A stretch of DNA of 64,000 nucleotides from Blasia pusilla (GCA_050084515.1 CM114273.1:16926001-16990000), one strand, 5' to 3'; positions 33,975 through 46,060 are shown, numbered from the stretch's first letter. Numbers and translations are program-made. Notes: generated by a model from the letters alone, not told the origin.

Positions 33975-34109
33975 AGGGTTTAGATATGAACACTCACATC
34001 TATGTTTATATACTAGCTATGGGGTAGTTAAAAAGCAAGAGCCTAAATCATCTGGGATTCACTTTGGATTCTGTGATCTATACTATTCTAACGTTTTGCT
34101 TGTCGGTTT

Positions 34110-34922
34110 TTAGGATGTTGATGATTGTCCACTACCTGCACACAGAGGAGCACATGTAGGCCAATTAGTCTTTAGGATGAATTCCACATCATAAATCGCA
34201 TCATGCATTTCATAAGAAAATAAACCTATCTGGAATGCATAGAGCTTACCATGAGCTAAATTGAGGATGGCGAAGGAACTGAAAACCTCAAATAGATCCA
34301 AAGATTGGTCCCTCTCCACAGGGAAGTAATCATCAACATCAGTTGGTTCGATAAGGTAAATTCTTTTAGGAGTGACCCCAATTACCCAAGGGATTGAATT
34401 ATGATCCTCCACATTATCAGTCATGTTTATCCTTCTCTTCAATCGGATCATGCATACTAGTTTTGCTACTATATTCTGATGTGATGCCTCCATGAAATTC
34501 TTGATGTTTGGAATCCTATGGGCTTTCATCTTACCTCCCTCGTCACCAACAACGAGAAACTCGGTCAACCCTTTTTTCTAGAAATAGGAGTTAAACCATA
34601 CGTGATTCCTCACCAAGCGTGCTTTGGATGAGAACGCCACGATAAATCCAGCATCCCTAGCTGCATGTTCTATGCAATGGTATGTATCTAAAGGCAACCC
34701 TAAAATGATCCAATTATCCAAGTAATTATTGGAGGATTCATGCGAGTGCTTGCAAATAAGGTCTGCCAAACATAAATCTGCTAAGGAGTTCGAAAGAATC
34801 ATGGGACTCACCCATGTTTCGACCGACCCTTGGAAACCTGATAGAAAACGTGTAATATTTTCTAGTTTTCTAACTGTAATCTGCACCCCGCTAGCATCTA
34901 AGAACTTCGCCATGTTGGACAT
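34110..34922 (-). pseudogene. Unknown protein, 5' part, one amber stop
   Basis: Two frames in the same phase (34578-34922 and 34110-34568) are separated by one TAG. The joined region is about 270 residues, starts MSNMAKFLDASGVQITVRKL and later reads PWVIGVTPKRIYLIEPTDVDDYF, with even composition typical of a folded protein. I do not recognise it. It converges on the MULE gene and could be a second gene of a large transposon or an unrelated host gene gone to ruin. Confidence 0.4.
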
Positions 34923-34969
34923 GATGAGAGTGGACTCACTAAAGTTTATGTATAGAGTGCCATGAAAGG

Positions 34970-35140
34970 CCCGAAAGCCTGAAAGTTGTTACCTTAACCC
35001 TAATACCCCTAGCAGCCGCTAATGATAAATCACTATCTGAACCTTATAGCCGCTAAAGCTAAGAAATATCTAAACCCGCCAGCCACTAAACCTAATTACT
35101 ATCGCAAGAATATCACAATGAGGATGTGGTCGAACCGCAA
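34970..35140. other. Unassigned; degenerate repeats of a CAGCCGCTAA motif
   Basis: Variants of AGCCGCTAA and AGCCACTAA recur every 30-40 bp between 35005 and 35095. Confidence 0.4.
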
Positions 35141-35592
35141 TTGCAGATTTGATGGTAGCAAAAGACTAGCAACAGTACCTTGCAAAAATTTGAAGTGAAG
35201 AGAACATTAAGAAGCAAGCACAAACGTCTATGAGATGAAGTCCAATGAGACAATACAGTTGCCATGATCGAAAAATATGAAAGTTGAGGGCAAGGATGCT
35301 GCACCTTTTGTCTTTCAAAATGCGGATCCCTTGAGATTTTGTTTCGTAACCGTAGCCTTGACGACTTGGAGTCACTGATGCGTTCACGAATACCGTTCAC
35401 GGATGCAGATTTGATGGCAGCAAAAGATTACCAACAGTACCTTGCAAAAATTTCAAGTGAAGAGATTATTCAAAAGTAAGCACTACCGTCTCTGAGATGA
35501 AGTACAATGACACCATGCTGTTACCATCTTCGATAAACATGAATGTTGACGATAAGGATGCTGCACCTGCTCTCTTGCAATATGCGGATCCC
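35141..35592. repeat. Tandem duplication, about 260-bp period
   Basis: Segments at 35146-35340 and 35406-35592 share TTGATGGYAGCAAAAGA, AACAGTACCTTGCAAAAATT and AAGGATGCTGCACC with about 80% similarity by eye. Confidence 0.85.
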
Positions 35593-37105
35593 TCCTCTGC
35601 AAGACACTCCGATCACGCCCGAGAGAGCCATGCTATTTTGATACGAGAGGAGAGCCACTACGAGACGAGAGGAGAGGCCGCGCAACGACCAATGACACAA
35701 GAGCCGAGATCTACCAACGCTGCAAGGGGATTGGAAGTCGCGCTACTCTACTGCTTCGTAAGTGAAGTGATACTCCCACCATTTCGGCACTGATCACGCT
35801 TTCCGTCGAGATCTATGTCTCAGAGAAGCATTAGGCAAGGTTTTGCGTAGCCATTCGGATACATAGAGAGCGGGGCATTACCAAAGTTCAAGCTTATACT
35901 TCTCCTCGAGGCACAGGTACGAGGGATTGGATAGAAGGCGAGGACCACCAGACTCACGGACAGAGGAGACAATGCCGTCACATAGATGGAAAAGAGTGAA
36001 CGCAAACACCATTGGTCAATTCACATGAGCATGACCAGAGTTCTAGAGCGAAACTCATAAGTCTTGAAGGTGAGCCGAACTAAAAGATGGAGCAGTCACT
36101 TATATGTCTCGTGCATTACGGCACACCTTCGATGCACATTGGAGAATTTTCAGCACTCTGTAAGAATTGCAAGCTTGAAAGAAAGCCTACATCAAGTCGA
36201 GATCCTAAAGAGGCAGCAACGCTGTACTCAAGCATTGATTGGGCCATGCTAGCCAACAACGGTGACCTGGAGCCTCTATTGAACCATGCCAAACCAAAAA
36301 CGACAAAGGAGAGTCGACGTCAAGCAATAAGCAACAAAAGAAAGCCAACATCAGGGACGATATCCAGGCCCCAGGATGAAATCCACCCAACAACGACCAA
36401 ACAGAGCCGAGGTCCGAAGCATCGAGCAAAGAGCAAGGCAAAAAGCAAGGAGATGTGAACCAACGGAAAAAGCGTAGATCCGGTAGCACAACACAAGCCT
36501 AGAGCAGCGAGATAGGAGCAACACGAGCAACGAGACGCAAAGAGCAAGACCGGGGAGCTGAGCAACGAGCAACATGAGCACGAGCCAGGAGCAACGAGAC
36601 GCAAAGAGCGCACAAGCAGCCATCCCCCTGGCTCGCACGTCCTAACCCTAACTAGCTTGATCAGTTGATTCCTTCCGCTCCTTCTTGTCCATTCCTTTTC
36701 ATCCGTTCCTTCCCGTCCGTTGATTCCGTCCGTTCGGTCTCCGTTCGTACATCTCCATTCCATCCATCTTCTATCTCCGTTTGTTTAGTCCCTACATCTC
36801 CATCCTGGATATCGTTCCCTCTGCCAACCACCGGGTATCCGATCCACACCAATCCTTCCCTACCTCGGCCATCCCGAATCGCCTGTATCTAAGTCCTACT
36901 CTCAGTAGCCGGTTTTGGCAGTCTTAATGGCTAAACCGCAGTTAGCTATGGCTTTTGTTGGAGGAGGTGGACGCTCACATCCTACATCCATACGTCTGAG
37001 ACATATGTGTGTGTATTTAAGTCACAAGCCCTTGAAATTACAGAATCTATAAAGGTTGAAGTTCCTCGAACTTAAATGGAAACCGTCCCATCTGGACGTT
37101 TCACT
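35593..37105. other. Unassigned stretch with low-complexity tracts
   Basis: A 123-residue plus-strand frame (36087-36458) contains CKNCKLERKP and a Lys/Arg-rich tail but no known domain. Bases 36490-36610 carry repeated GAGCAACGAG, also seen at 44900 and 50330. Bases 36660-36790 are a TTCCGTCCG-like pyrimidine-rich tract. The inverted partner of the 18310 repeat is at 36924-36952. Confidence 0.4.
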
Positions 37106-37166
37106 GGGATAACACTTTCACACTAAAAAGACGTTCAGGGTATTTTAAGTGTGAAAGTGTTATCCC
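37106..37166. repeat. Hairpin with perfect 19-bp stem
   Basis: GGGATAACACTTTCACACT (37106-37124) pairs with 37148-37166 across a 23-nt loop. GACGTT flanks the left arm and recurs in the loop. It could be a tiny foldback element. Confidence 0.9.
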
Positions 37167-37660
37167 CTTTTTGATTTGTGTGAATTGAATTCTAGAGGGT
37201 TTGTGTGAACTTCCATTAATTTCCTATGTGTGAATATCTTATTTTTCAATGAATTTCCTTGCATGTGAATTGGTTAGTGCGTATTGAAGTCATATTATTC
37301 TTCCTTCTTGCATGTAAATTGGTTTGTGTCACAATTATCCCTCCTTTCCTATTTTCTATTTATACTACTTTCTTTTTGTCTTCTTTATACTGCGAATACA
37401 AACCTATCGGATGCTAATCGACAAGGCATCCAAAGGGGCTGCACATTGGTTTGCCAAATATAAACCATTACTTCCCTAGAAAAAAGAGAAGTTATAAATG
37501 ATAGTAGTCCTAGCAACTATGTGTATTTTTTGTAACAAAATGTATTCAGATGAAGGAAACCACTCACATGGGGAGGAGTCGTATCCAAAAAAATCTTGGA
37601 TGCACGTCTGCAAATATAGCCAAATTGATCATTATTTAGTCACTATTTTCATGATCTTGT
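37167..37660. other. Unassigned AT-rich stretch
   Basis: TGTGTGAATT-like words recur at 37178-37290. No gene was recognised. Confidence 0.4.
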
Positions 37661-38483
37661 TGTCGCGCGCATACACATCGCTGTCACCAAATATACACAC
37701 AAACACACAAGATACCATACTAACTCATGACATCCAAACATCGAGACGATCAAGTACCAAAATATCTCCAATTAAATCAAGATCTCTCAAATATCTTTCA
37801 CAATGTGCACATAATTACATCTCTCTCATGTCAAACCAAACCCACTCTCTTAATGAGAGGCTTGGGTTACTCACAAGGGAAGGAGAACCATAGCTCCTCC
37901 GCCTCAAGCCAAGATGTTCAACAAATAGAGAATGAGTTCCAAAGCTCTCTCTCTTTGGGTATACCCCCTTCCTTCTCCCAAACTCTTTCCATGATAATGT
38001 AAATATCATTTGTTAGTCATAGTTAAGTTAGAGTATATAACGTATAGCGCATAAGTGGGAAATAATCAACCAAAAAGAGAAAAGTCAAAAAATGAGATAA
38101 AGATGAGACTGGGTTCATAGGTTGGTGAAAAGTAAGATAACGATGAGGTAGGGACATTAGAATCCAAAGAAGATCCTTTCATGCTATGAGAATAAGACAC
38201 GGGGCATACGGATAAGTAGAGCTAATTTGTCTTTATGTACCTATCTCTAAATATATGAAAGAAAAAGAGAGGCCTCAAGGGGCATTCTACCTTTGAGCAA
38301 CTCTAGAGTGGTTCCGTGAGTTGGAGAAGTACATGTAATCTATGCGTGTAAATCACCTCTTTGGCTCTTAATCTGCTATAGGGGGTTAAAGTATACTTTC
38401 TAAAGTGGAAAGTTAACTCTACTCATGATAGTCACTTACATGAAATAGTAGGTTTCTCTATATAATTCCAAATGAGCCGAAAC
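37661..38483 (-). repeat. Second copy of the MULE-splitting LTR, inverted
   Basis: On the minus strand it matches 26990-27513 from TTTCGGCTCATTTGGA to GTATGCGCGCGACA, with about 330 extra bases in the middle (about 38010-38330). Beyond 38483 no similarity remains. Its 3' edge (TGTCG on the plus strand) coincides with that of the solo LTR. Confidence 0.75.
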
Positions 38484-38618
38484 AAATAATTTTATCGATT
38501 GGATCTTGAAACATCCAATTAGTAAAATTGGTTGGCTATTTTTATAAACATTTTCACATATGATGCTTTGATGGCATTCTTGTTTTCATCCATGTCTCCT
38601 TGTGCATTTTCACATACT

Positions 38619-39580
38619 AGTTAGCATGCCCGTGCTTGCGCACGAAAATAAATTTTTATATCAAAATTTAATTATAATTTCACTTTTAAAAATCTAAATC
38701 GAGCGCCTATTACATGGTCCTTGGAAGATGGCCTGAGAAGTAATAAAATTTCATTTTTAAATAGTACCCAACTCCCCTAAATAATTTCACTCTATAAAAG
38801 TTTGAACAATACCTATTCTTCTCCTAAGACTCTTCTCACGAAAATAACATCCACCAACTAGATTATAAGTTTATCCTAATTAATGAAAGAATTTCCCTTT
38901 TCTATTCAAATTCATTTTCCTTTCCGAATATTTTTTTTAAAATTTTAAAATTTCTCATTTCAAAGTTTAAATATAGTTTCTATTTTCTTACATCTTAGAA
39001 GTAGGGTTGCATATGGACAAAGTCCGTATCCGCGGACATGTCCGTGCGGGCTCGGGTATCTGCGGCCCGCTAAGTCCGTAATGGGCATCTAGGCTGGCCG
39101 AGCCCGCACTGATTTTGTGGCCCGCAGGTGAGGCTCAAGCCCGCGTAGGGACTGCACATGGTAGGTTGGCCCCCCATTGGACGGGCTTAGGGCCTGCATA
39201 TGGCTTGAGCCCACCTTGGGGGCTTGGTTGCAGACCACAAAACCAGTGCGGGCTCGGCGAGACCAAATGCCTGCTATAGTCTCGGCGGGCCTAGATGCGG
39301 GATCGGCTAGCCCAAGTGCCCGATGTGGTCTCGCCGGGCTTGGATGCCGGCTCGGCCATCCAGGGTGCCCACTACAGTCTTGGCCGGCCCTAATGTGGCA
39401 CGCGGGTACTCGAGGAGCATGTGTGTGGACATGTTCAGACTTATCTGTTTCCATGCAACCTTGCTTAGAAGAGTAATAACATTCCTCTCTACCCATCTTA
39501 TGTGACTAAGGAACAAAATTCAAAATTTTTCTATTTTGTCTTATTATACACATGGGGTCGCCCATTATAATATAGATAAC
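38619..39580. repeat. Dispersed element beginning ACTAGT..GCCCGTGC and ending AATATAGAT
   Basis: The left end carries GCCCGTGCTTGCGCACG and the right end CCATTATAATATAGATAA. The same termini bound each unit of the array at 51391-52020. Bases 38630-38945 are also homologous, inverted, to 62505-62830. A GC-rich CGGGCTCGG-type low-complexity insert occupies about 39010-39430; frames there are not convincing. Confidence 0.6.
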
Positions 39581-41663
39581 TTCTTCAGAATTTCTAGTGC
39601 TAATTTAACTAGAAAAAAGGACTAAATTCACCCGACTTTGTTAAGTAGCGCATTGTATTATAACAACCCTTAGAACATGTGAGGAAGTACATTACCAACC
39701 TTCAAAAGTATTATTAAAAAAATATTTGTAGTATAATAATAAGAATAATAATATTTGTCCTCCATCTTAAGTTTTTTCATTGTAAGGAAAATCTTTTGAT
39801 TTGTTGGTTTTCCCGAGTTTAGGATAGTTGTAGTTGCATGAATGTTCTGTGATTTGAACAATCGTATGTGCAGAAAGAGAAGTGGCATTGCATGGCCTCT
39901 GGTCCAGATCTCAGACCATGTGAAACCAACACTAAGAAAGCATCTTTAGTGTGGCCTGTCCCAAGTACTGAACCCAATCCATTGTCTTCGTAAACGACGT
40001 CCACAAATTTTCAAGTAGAGAAAATTAAGATGAGAAATCTATACCACAAACACAACACATGGGGGATACTATAAGTAGGAGGGTTAAAAGAAAACAAAGT
40101 CTATAACAAGTGAAGCACCTCGACTAATTTACACCTTACTTTACCCGCATGTGAGTTTCGTTTCATCCAAACAAGTGTTCGAATGATTTTGTGAGGTGTC
40201 GCAAGAGGGGTTAGGCAATTGCAAGAAGATATCGGTCACTGTATGCCTATGCATAGCAGGGGCGTTATTACTAGTGGTTAAAAAGAATGCTAATGTGGTC
40301 GCTCTAGAAGATTTCACATGACATTATGTCGACGAATACATCGAGTTATTTTACCACAATTCGTGCTCTTTGTGGAAGTAACGGCTCAAGCAGGTTGGAG
40401 ATTTTGGGTTTCCTAGAGTTTCCACACTTCCGGGTGTGGTCTATATATTAGAGATCAGACCCAGAATAGATGTTTTCCTTATTCAAAGACAAGCAGAAGT
40501 AACAAAAAGTTTAGCAAGAGGTGTATTTTAATTTACCCTACTGACCCCAAAAAAATCCACATCAGCTTAGAATTGACTTTATATCAGTGAAGGACATTTC
40601 CCTCTAGGATTATATTGGCACAAACCCTACACACCCTCTCTAAAATTCTCTTACAAACTACGGAAAACTGTCCTAGGTACACTCTCCGCGCTGAGAGGGA
40701 GTACTGAACTAGTCCTATGCACATGAGTTACGGTTCTCAACTTGTCTGGTTTACCACACAGGCTCCAATTGGCTGGCCGTCCGCTATGGCCCTATGCCAC
40801 CGTCCATCGTCATGACGACTCATGACTGAATGCTATTTTCGAATTCAGACGTCAGCATTCATTCGAAAACATACTTCGAAAATTCAAGCTCACAGTGTGT
40901 TTTCTCTGCCTGGCCCGTGGACTTTTACGCTAGTGCCCGGACCCCGGAGCTGCCCGCCTATCACGTTCCGACGATTTTCAACTCACCATCCATCGTACGT
41001 AGGAATATTCCTTTCTGGGACGAACTTCGAATAGACTGTGATGATGAATCAGAAGAGGACCCGTCCTGGAGAACGGGTCTTGGTAGGTGAACAGAACTGA
41101 AGTTAGAACTTGGTTCTATAATTCTATTTTGGTCTGACGTAAACTGCCGTAGAGAGACTAGAAACGGATGGTGAGTCGGTGAGGCCGAGGAGTGAGGAAA
41201 AGACTCGGGTCAAAATCAGACCTGCGAATCCGCGATATGGACAGAAAGAGAACACCGAAGTGAGAGAAGGACTCACGGCGCTGCACGTGAAAAGCGCCGT
41301 GGTCATTTTGATGGGTCCGTCACGGAACCAGGGTTTGGGGAGTCTTTTTACGAGAGGGGGTAAGTTTTTGCCAATAGGTTGAATAAATCCGTAATTAAAA
41401 ATTTTTAACCGGAAATTTTTGGGGTTTTTTAATAGTTTTCAGAAATTTTCCGAAATTTTATTCTTCTCCACAATTCATTTCTGATTACTCGGAATGTTGT
41501 TCGGCTGATATCCTGGAATTTGAAATACTAATTGGAAATTTTTTCCCGTGTCTTTAGGACTTATGCCTCTTTCCATCTTCATTTCTACTCCACTTGAGCC
41601 TCTTATGGACCTCAATTTTATTGCATACATTCACTTCACACTTTCTTTTACTACATCATCCTT
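39581..41663. other. Unassigned stretch
   Basis: A plus-strand frame (40830-41090, 86 residues) ends NIPFWDELRIDCDDESEEDPSWRTGLGR and might be an exon, but no product is recognised. From about 41366 the sequence loosely resembles 46610-46800, the matching position downstream of the second hAT copy. Confidence 0.35.
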
Positions 41664-41806
41664 GGCAGGAATTGAACGTGGCTAGGCCTCCCACCAGCTG
41701 GGAGCCAAGGATTTTACCCCTCTATAATACATTCAAGCTTTTTAGTAAAAGCTTGAATGTATTAGAAAAGGGACCCCTTTATCCCTACCACTAAGCTTTT
41801 CCCCCT
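41664..41806 (-). repeat. tRNA-like (SINE-like) unit with long hairpin, copy 1
   Basis: On the minus strand: AAGCTTAGTGG (box A-like, 41788-41798), a perfect 17-bp stem with 4-nt loop (41726-41742 with 41747-41763), a CTCCCAGCTGGTGGGAG arm, and CGTTCAATTCC (box B/T-arm-like) ending CTGCC. The order resembles a tRNA whose anticodon arm is replaced by a long hairpin. It sits just after the hAT coding end. Confidence 0.55.
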
Positions 41807-41810
41807 CATT

Positions 41811-44045
41811 TTACACATCCACAATTTCTTCACTTGGGTCTATAACATTTAAATTTACACGAACCTCTGGTGGAATTTCTATCTCAGAAATATATCTTTC
41901 AGGATTGGCATACACGTACCTAAAGTGTGCTGAATTCTTCCAAAGAACTACAGATTCAATCAACAAAGCTTCATAATCATCGATTTTCCCCTCTAAGGCA
42001 ATCCTAAGAACAACATCCAAATGCTTTGTCATTAACATATTCCTACTTTTAGTCTTAATCACATTCTGCACAGAGAAAGCTCTCTCACAAATAGCAGTAC
42101 TAACACACTCCACCCTAGCAATATTGGCTAAAATGAGCAAGTTAGAGAACTTACATTGCAAGGACGGGCTCCAACTTACCATAGCCCACAAGTCCTTGAA
42201 GTTCCGATCTTTCCACTCCGTAGTGGCCATGAGCTTAAATGATTGAAACTCTTGTTTCACAGCTCCTACACTTAGTAAAGAAGGTTGCAAGTGACCTTTG
42301 AAGGGTAATTACCCTTCAAAATGTGCACAGAGGTCATCCAATTCCTTACAACCCCAACTATTTAGTCCCACTTTCCTTGAAGGCATGTGTAGAGGATTCA
42401 TTATCCTCATAGCACTAATCAAGTTGTTATCCCTAAACCGATCTCATAAAGCTACACAAACACTCTCAGAAAAATTCTTTTGAAACAACAAGGCAGCCTC
42501 CAATTCCTCAACATTTCTATGTTGTGGAACTTTCTGCCCCTAATCTCAGATTGTAAACGTTTCAAATAACCCCCTGGAGGACCAAAGTCTGGTAGAATGT
42601 GATAACCACTTTCTTCAGAGAAAATGGAGGCATTCAGATCAGGGTTCTCCATTACAAAATTCATTGTTATGGAAGCTATTTCAGAAGTCACTATACTACC
42701 TATGGTACTAACATCTACAAACTTATATTGGAACACCTTACTCAAGTTAGCAAGAAGAAACAAAATATCTGCCAAAAAGTACAGTTGATAGATCATCTGA
42801 AATGATCTGAGTTTGTTATACAAATTTGCAGCATTACCATCATCTTCCGAGGGCGAGATATCTCTGAAATATGTAAGGACAGATTCCAATGAGTCACATA
42901 AAGTAGTAACAGCCTGCCAACGTGACAACCAACGAATCTTGTGGTACCTCTTCATCACTTTCTGAGAATCGTTCAACTTCTCTTGCAAAGTTGCAAGACC
43001 GCACTTCCTCTTGGACGACCTTCTGAAATATCCAGCTATAGCATTCAAGATTGAATCTACTTCTATAGATATTTCCTTACACCCTACACCTTTTGCTGAT
43101 GTTAAAGCAACGAGATTTGTCCCGTGCGCCACACAATGCACAGACAACATAAAAGGATTGAACTTCTGTTTTAGCTGAGATGCTACTCCGTTTTGGCTTC
43201 CTACCATAGTAGGAGCTCCATCAGATCCAAAGGCCACCAGTTTTGATCCCTCAAGTCCCGAATCCTTTATCAACTCTAACAAATTATTAGTGATTGCGTT
43301 TGAACATTTATGTGGACATTGTAGCAATCCTATAAAACAACTCTCTACCTGCCCCTCATCTAAGTAAGTTGCAAATACAACAAGGTTTCCAATGACAGAT
43401 ATATCTGTGGACTCGTCAATCATTATCCCAAAGAAAGGAGATTGTTGCACTTTAGAAAGGTTCCTCTTGAGAAGAACCTGGCTAATATAATAACACATAT
43501 CAGCACAACTTTTTTCATCTTGGTACAAGTCGCGGGTTATAGGTGCATTCACAGAAATCAATAACTTACACAGATTTGAGAACTTTGAAAATGGCAAGGC
43601 TTCCTTTGCAACGAAATATGCACATTTGAACAAAGTCAAAAGTGCAATATCACAAGTCTGATTTGTAGTGGCTATAGCCTTGGCCATGGATGTGTTCCCC
43701 ACATTTGCAGCCCATGCAAGCTTCATGTGCTCATTAGACTTACCATGATCTGTGAAGGCCGTAACCTTACAGTTAATGGTACCATCCCTAGCAAAGGAGC
43801 TTTTCCCCTTACCTACAAACTTTGCAAAAAATCCGACCAGATTCTATATGGAATTCTATCCAATCGAACAAAGTATACCAAACATCTTTCCAAGCCAATC
43901 TATTTTTCTCACTCTGACTTGTCGAAGTATTTGAGTTGTCCCCTTCTCTCCCATCCGATGATCCCGACCTACTGTTCTCCTCTACAAAGTCTTGACTAAC
44001 TTCCTTGTGTAGCATCTCATTCATTGTTCGCTGTCTCTTAGCCAT
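41811..44045 (-). pseudogene. hAT-type transposase gene, copy 1, broken
   Basis: Read on the minus strand: N-terminus with a CxxC half finger (GRIFCKVCR), then a stop and frame change near 43808; the RNase H-like core (42452-43726) with FFGIMIDESTDISV, AFGSDGAPTMVG and HCVAHGTNL; a frame change near 42500; a TAA at about 42309; and the hAT dimerisation tail (NIARVECVSTAICERAFS, to 41811). The core resembles the ZNF862/ZMYM-like hAT lineage. Compared with copy 2 the zinc-finger region lacks 5 bp. It cannot make a full protein. Confidence 0.85.
42297..42320. repeat. 24-bp perfect palindrome in hAT copy 1
   Basis: TTTGAAGGGTAA is followed at once by its complement. Copy 2 has an imperfect version of equal length at the same site (about 47650-47680). 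The change introduces the in-frame stop. Confidence 0.9.
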
Positions 44046-44461
44046 GTAGAGGCTCAGAGAGTGTAGAACAGAGAGTGTAGAACTATGACGTAGATACTAA
44101 AATATGGTGTAAAGGACCTACTATATTCGTAGTACAAATTTTCTCTTACTGTTGTGCACTTCACTAAAGTAACCCAAACCCGCGAGCCCAAATGCCCGAC
44201 CCCAGGCTCCACCTAGGTAAAACTCTAAGCGAAGCTGTGCAAGCTGCGCAACATAAACCTGTCACTTAGTAGGTGCTAAAGAAACAAAGGAGCTCAAGAA
44301 AATGCGGATCTAAAAAGTACTTAAACCCCAAGACTCGGCAAAAGATACTATGAGCCAATGCAATGTGTTATCAAACACACATGATTCCCTAAGGTTCCTA
44401 ATCCCGGCTCGGATTCATGTACATTCAGAGTTCTGAAACCAGAGTTGCCGAGTTCTCAGCC
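44046..44461. other. 5' flank of hAT copy 1
   Basis: It is loosely similar to 49470-49700 upstream of copy 2, so it is probably the 5' untranslated part or intron of the element. Nothing else was recognised. Confidence 0.4.
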
Positions 44462-45062
44462 CGTGTGTCCAATCATTAGCACTATCTATATCTAATTCCT
44501 TTGTAAGCTAGAAACATCAGAAGACATCGTGACTAAGTATGCAGGTGTGACACTACAAGTAGTGTTATAATGTGGAATCGCAGGATTAAGCAGAATCAAA
44601 AGCTCAAGCGCTCAGCCGATCCAAGCGAACTTGGAGACAATTGTGTTTGAATCCGTAGCAGTAGGAGTAGCATTAGACATGTACTACAGCCCAGACATAA
44701 TAAGGCCCATCTCTCCTTTTCAGCTACTGCTATCTCCACGGCCCCAGGACCTCCATTGAACTCTCAATTCTTGGCTCAGCAAGACCCACCCTTCGCCCGA
44801 CACTCTATCCCTGTCCCTCCGTTGTAATTCCTTTCTCTCGAACCCAATCAAAGTCTGCAACTCAAACAACGCACAGAGCAAGCAGCAACGAGAGAGCGCA
44901 AAGAAACACCTAGCTCGCAACAACGCGAAGCAACAAACGAGGGGCTAGCCTAAAAAACACCGAGGCTCCAAGCTCGCAGCAACATGAAGCAACAAACGAG
45001 AGAGCGAGGACGAGTGAGGTGAGAAACTTAGAAGAAGGGAGGCATGCAAATGCCAGCCCCTC
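44462..45062. repeat. Duplicated segment, left copy (parts X and Y joined)
   Basis: Part X (44462-44530) recurs at 45076-45146 and part Y (44531-45062) at 45521-46060. Here X and Y are contiguous; in the right copy they are separated by 374 bp holding the peroxidase fragment. Y contains CGAGAGAGCGCAAA-type repeats and no gene. Confidence 0.85.
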
Positions 45063-45075
45063 AAATGCCAGAAGA

Positions 45076-46060
45076 CGTGTGTCCAATCATTAGCAACCTA
45101 TGGACGTCTAATTCCTTTGTAAGCTAGAAACATCAGAAGACAGCGGGGACTTCTGTGAGACCTTCACTCTCTCTCCAGGGCTAATTTTAACTCTAATTGA
45201 ATCTGTCACACTTCATCTCTTGTAGTCCTCTATCAAGTACTCCAACTCGATCAGTCTAGAGCAAGATTTCTTCTGAATGTTGTCCATATTCAATTGCATC
45301 GAGCTCTAGGGAGCTAGTTGTTAGCTAGGACTCTCGGTGAATTGTCTCCCGATGTCCAAAGTTCCGGACCGATCGCTACCAAAATGGGCGGGTTGAAATT
45401 GATACTCTACTTTTTTGGACTCGTACTCGTAGCGTCAAATACCGTTCATGCCCAACTTTCCACAACATTCTACGATTCCATCTGCCCGGGCACTGTGGCT
45501 ACGATAGCAACGATAGTCGGGACTAAGTATGCAGGTGTGACACTACAAGAAGTGTAATAAGATGGAATCGCAGGATTAAGCAGAATCAAAAGCTCAAGCG
45601 CTGAGACGATCCAAGCGAACTCGGAGATATTTGTGTTTGAACCTGCATTAGTAGGAGTAGCATCAGACATGTACTAGAGCCCAGACATAATAAGGCCCGT
45701 CTCTCCTTTTCAGCTATTGCTATCTCCACGGCCCCAAGACCTCCATTGAACTCTCAGTTCTTGGCTCAGCAAGACCCACCCTTCGCCCGACACTGTATCC
45801 TTGTCCCTCCATTGTAAGTCCTTTCTCTCGAACCCAATCAAAGTCTGCAACTCAAACAACGCACAGCGCGAGCAACAACGAGAAAGCGCAAAAAAACACC
45901 TAGCTCGCAGCGATGCGAAGCAACAAACGAGGGGCTAGCCTAAAAAACACCGAGGCTCCGAGCTCGCAGCGACACGAAGGAACAAACAAGAGAGCGAGGA
46001 GTCGAGGACGAGTGAGGTGAGAAACTCAGAAGTAGGGAGGCATGGAAATGCCAGCCCCTC
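45076..46060. repeat. Duplicated segment, right copy, split by a gene fragment
   Basis: It consists of X' (45076-45146), unique sequence (45147-45520) and Y' (45521-46060). Similarity to the left copy is high by eye (over 90% in Y). Confidence 0.85.
45384..45520 (+). pseudogene. Class III peroxidase, first-exon fragment
   Basis: From the ATG at 45384 it encodes a signal peptide (MGGLKLILYFFGLVLVASN, cleavage near VHA/Q) and then QLSTTFYDSICPGTVATIATIV, the conserved start of secreted plant peroxidases (QL-x-x-x-FY-x-x-x-CP). The sequence then passes directly into repeat Y' and stops at 45555. The distal His, haem-binding and other Cys parts are absent. The 230 bp before it (45147-45383) look like 5' leader. 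Working peroxidases oxidise phenolics in the cell wall; this fragment cannot. Confidence 0.85.

Noticed and set aside
26990-38483. Long inverted repeats as the terminal repeats of an 11.5-kb MuDR-like element with two convergent genes
   Set aside because: The left arm is flanked by a GATCT duplication inside MULE coding sequence, and MULE domains lie outside it, so the arms are better explained as two copies of an LTR family.
39010-39476. Overlapping frames in the GC-rich island
   Set aside because: They are low-complexity CGGGCTCGG-type sequence open in both directions; similar tracts occur at 57240-57470 without coding features.
41664-41806. A functional tRNA gene
   Set aside because: The A-to-B box distance is too long, there is no normal anticodon arm, and the acceptor stem is not closed.
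45318-45383. Upstream ATG at 45318 as the peroxidase start
   Set aside because: The extra residues are not signal-peptide-like; the ATG at 45384 is in better context and directly precedes the hydrophobic segment.
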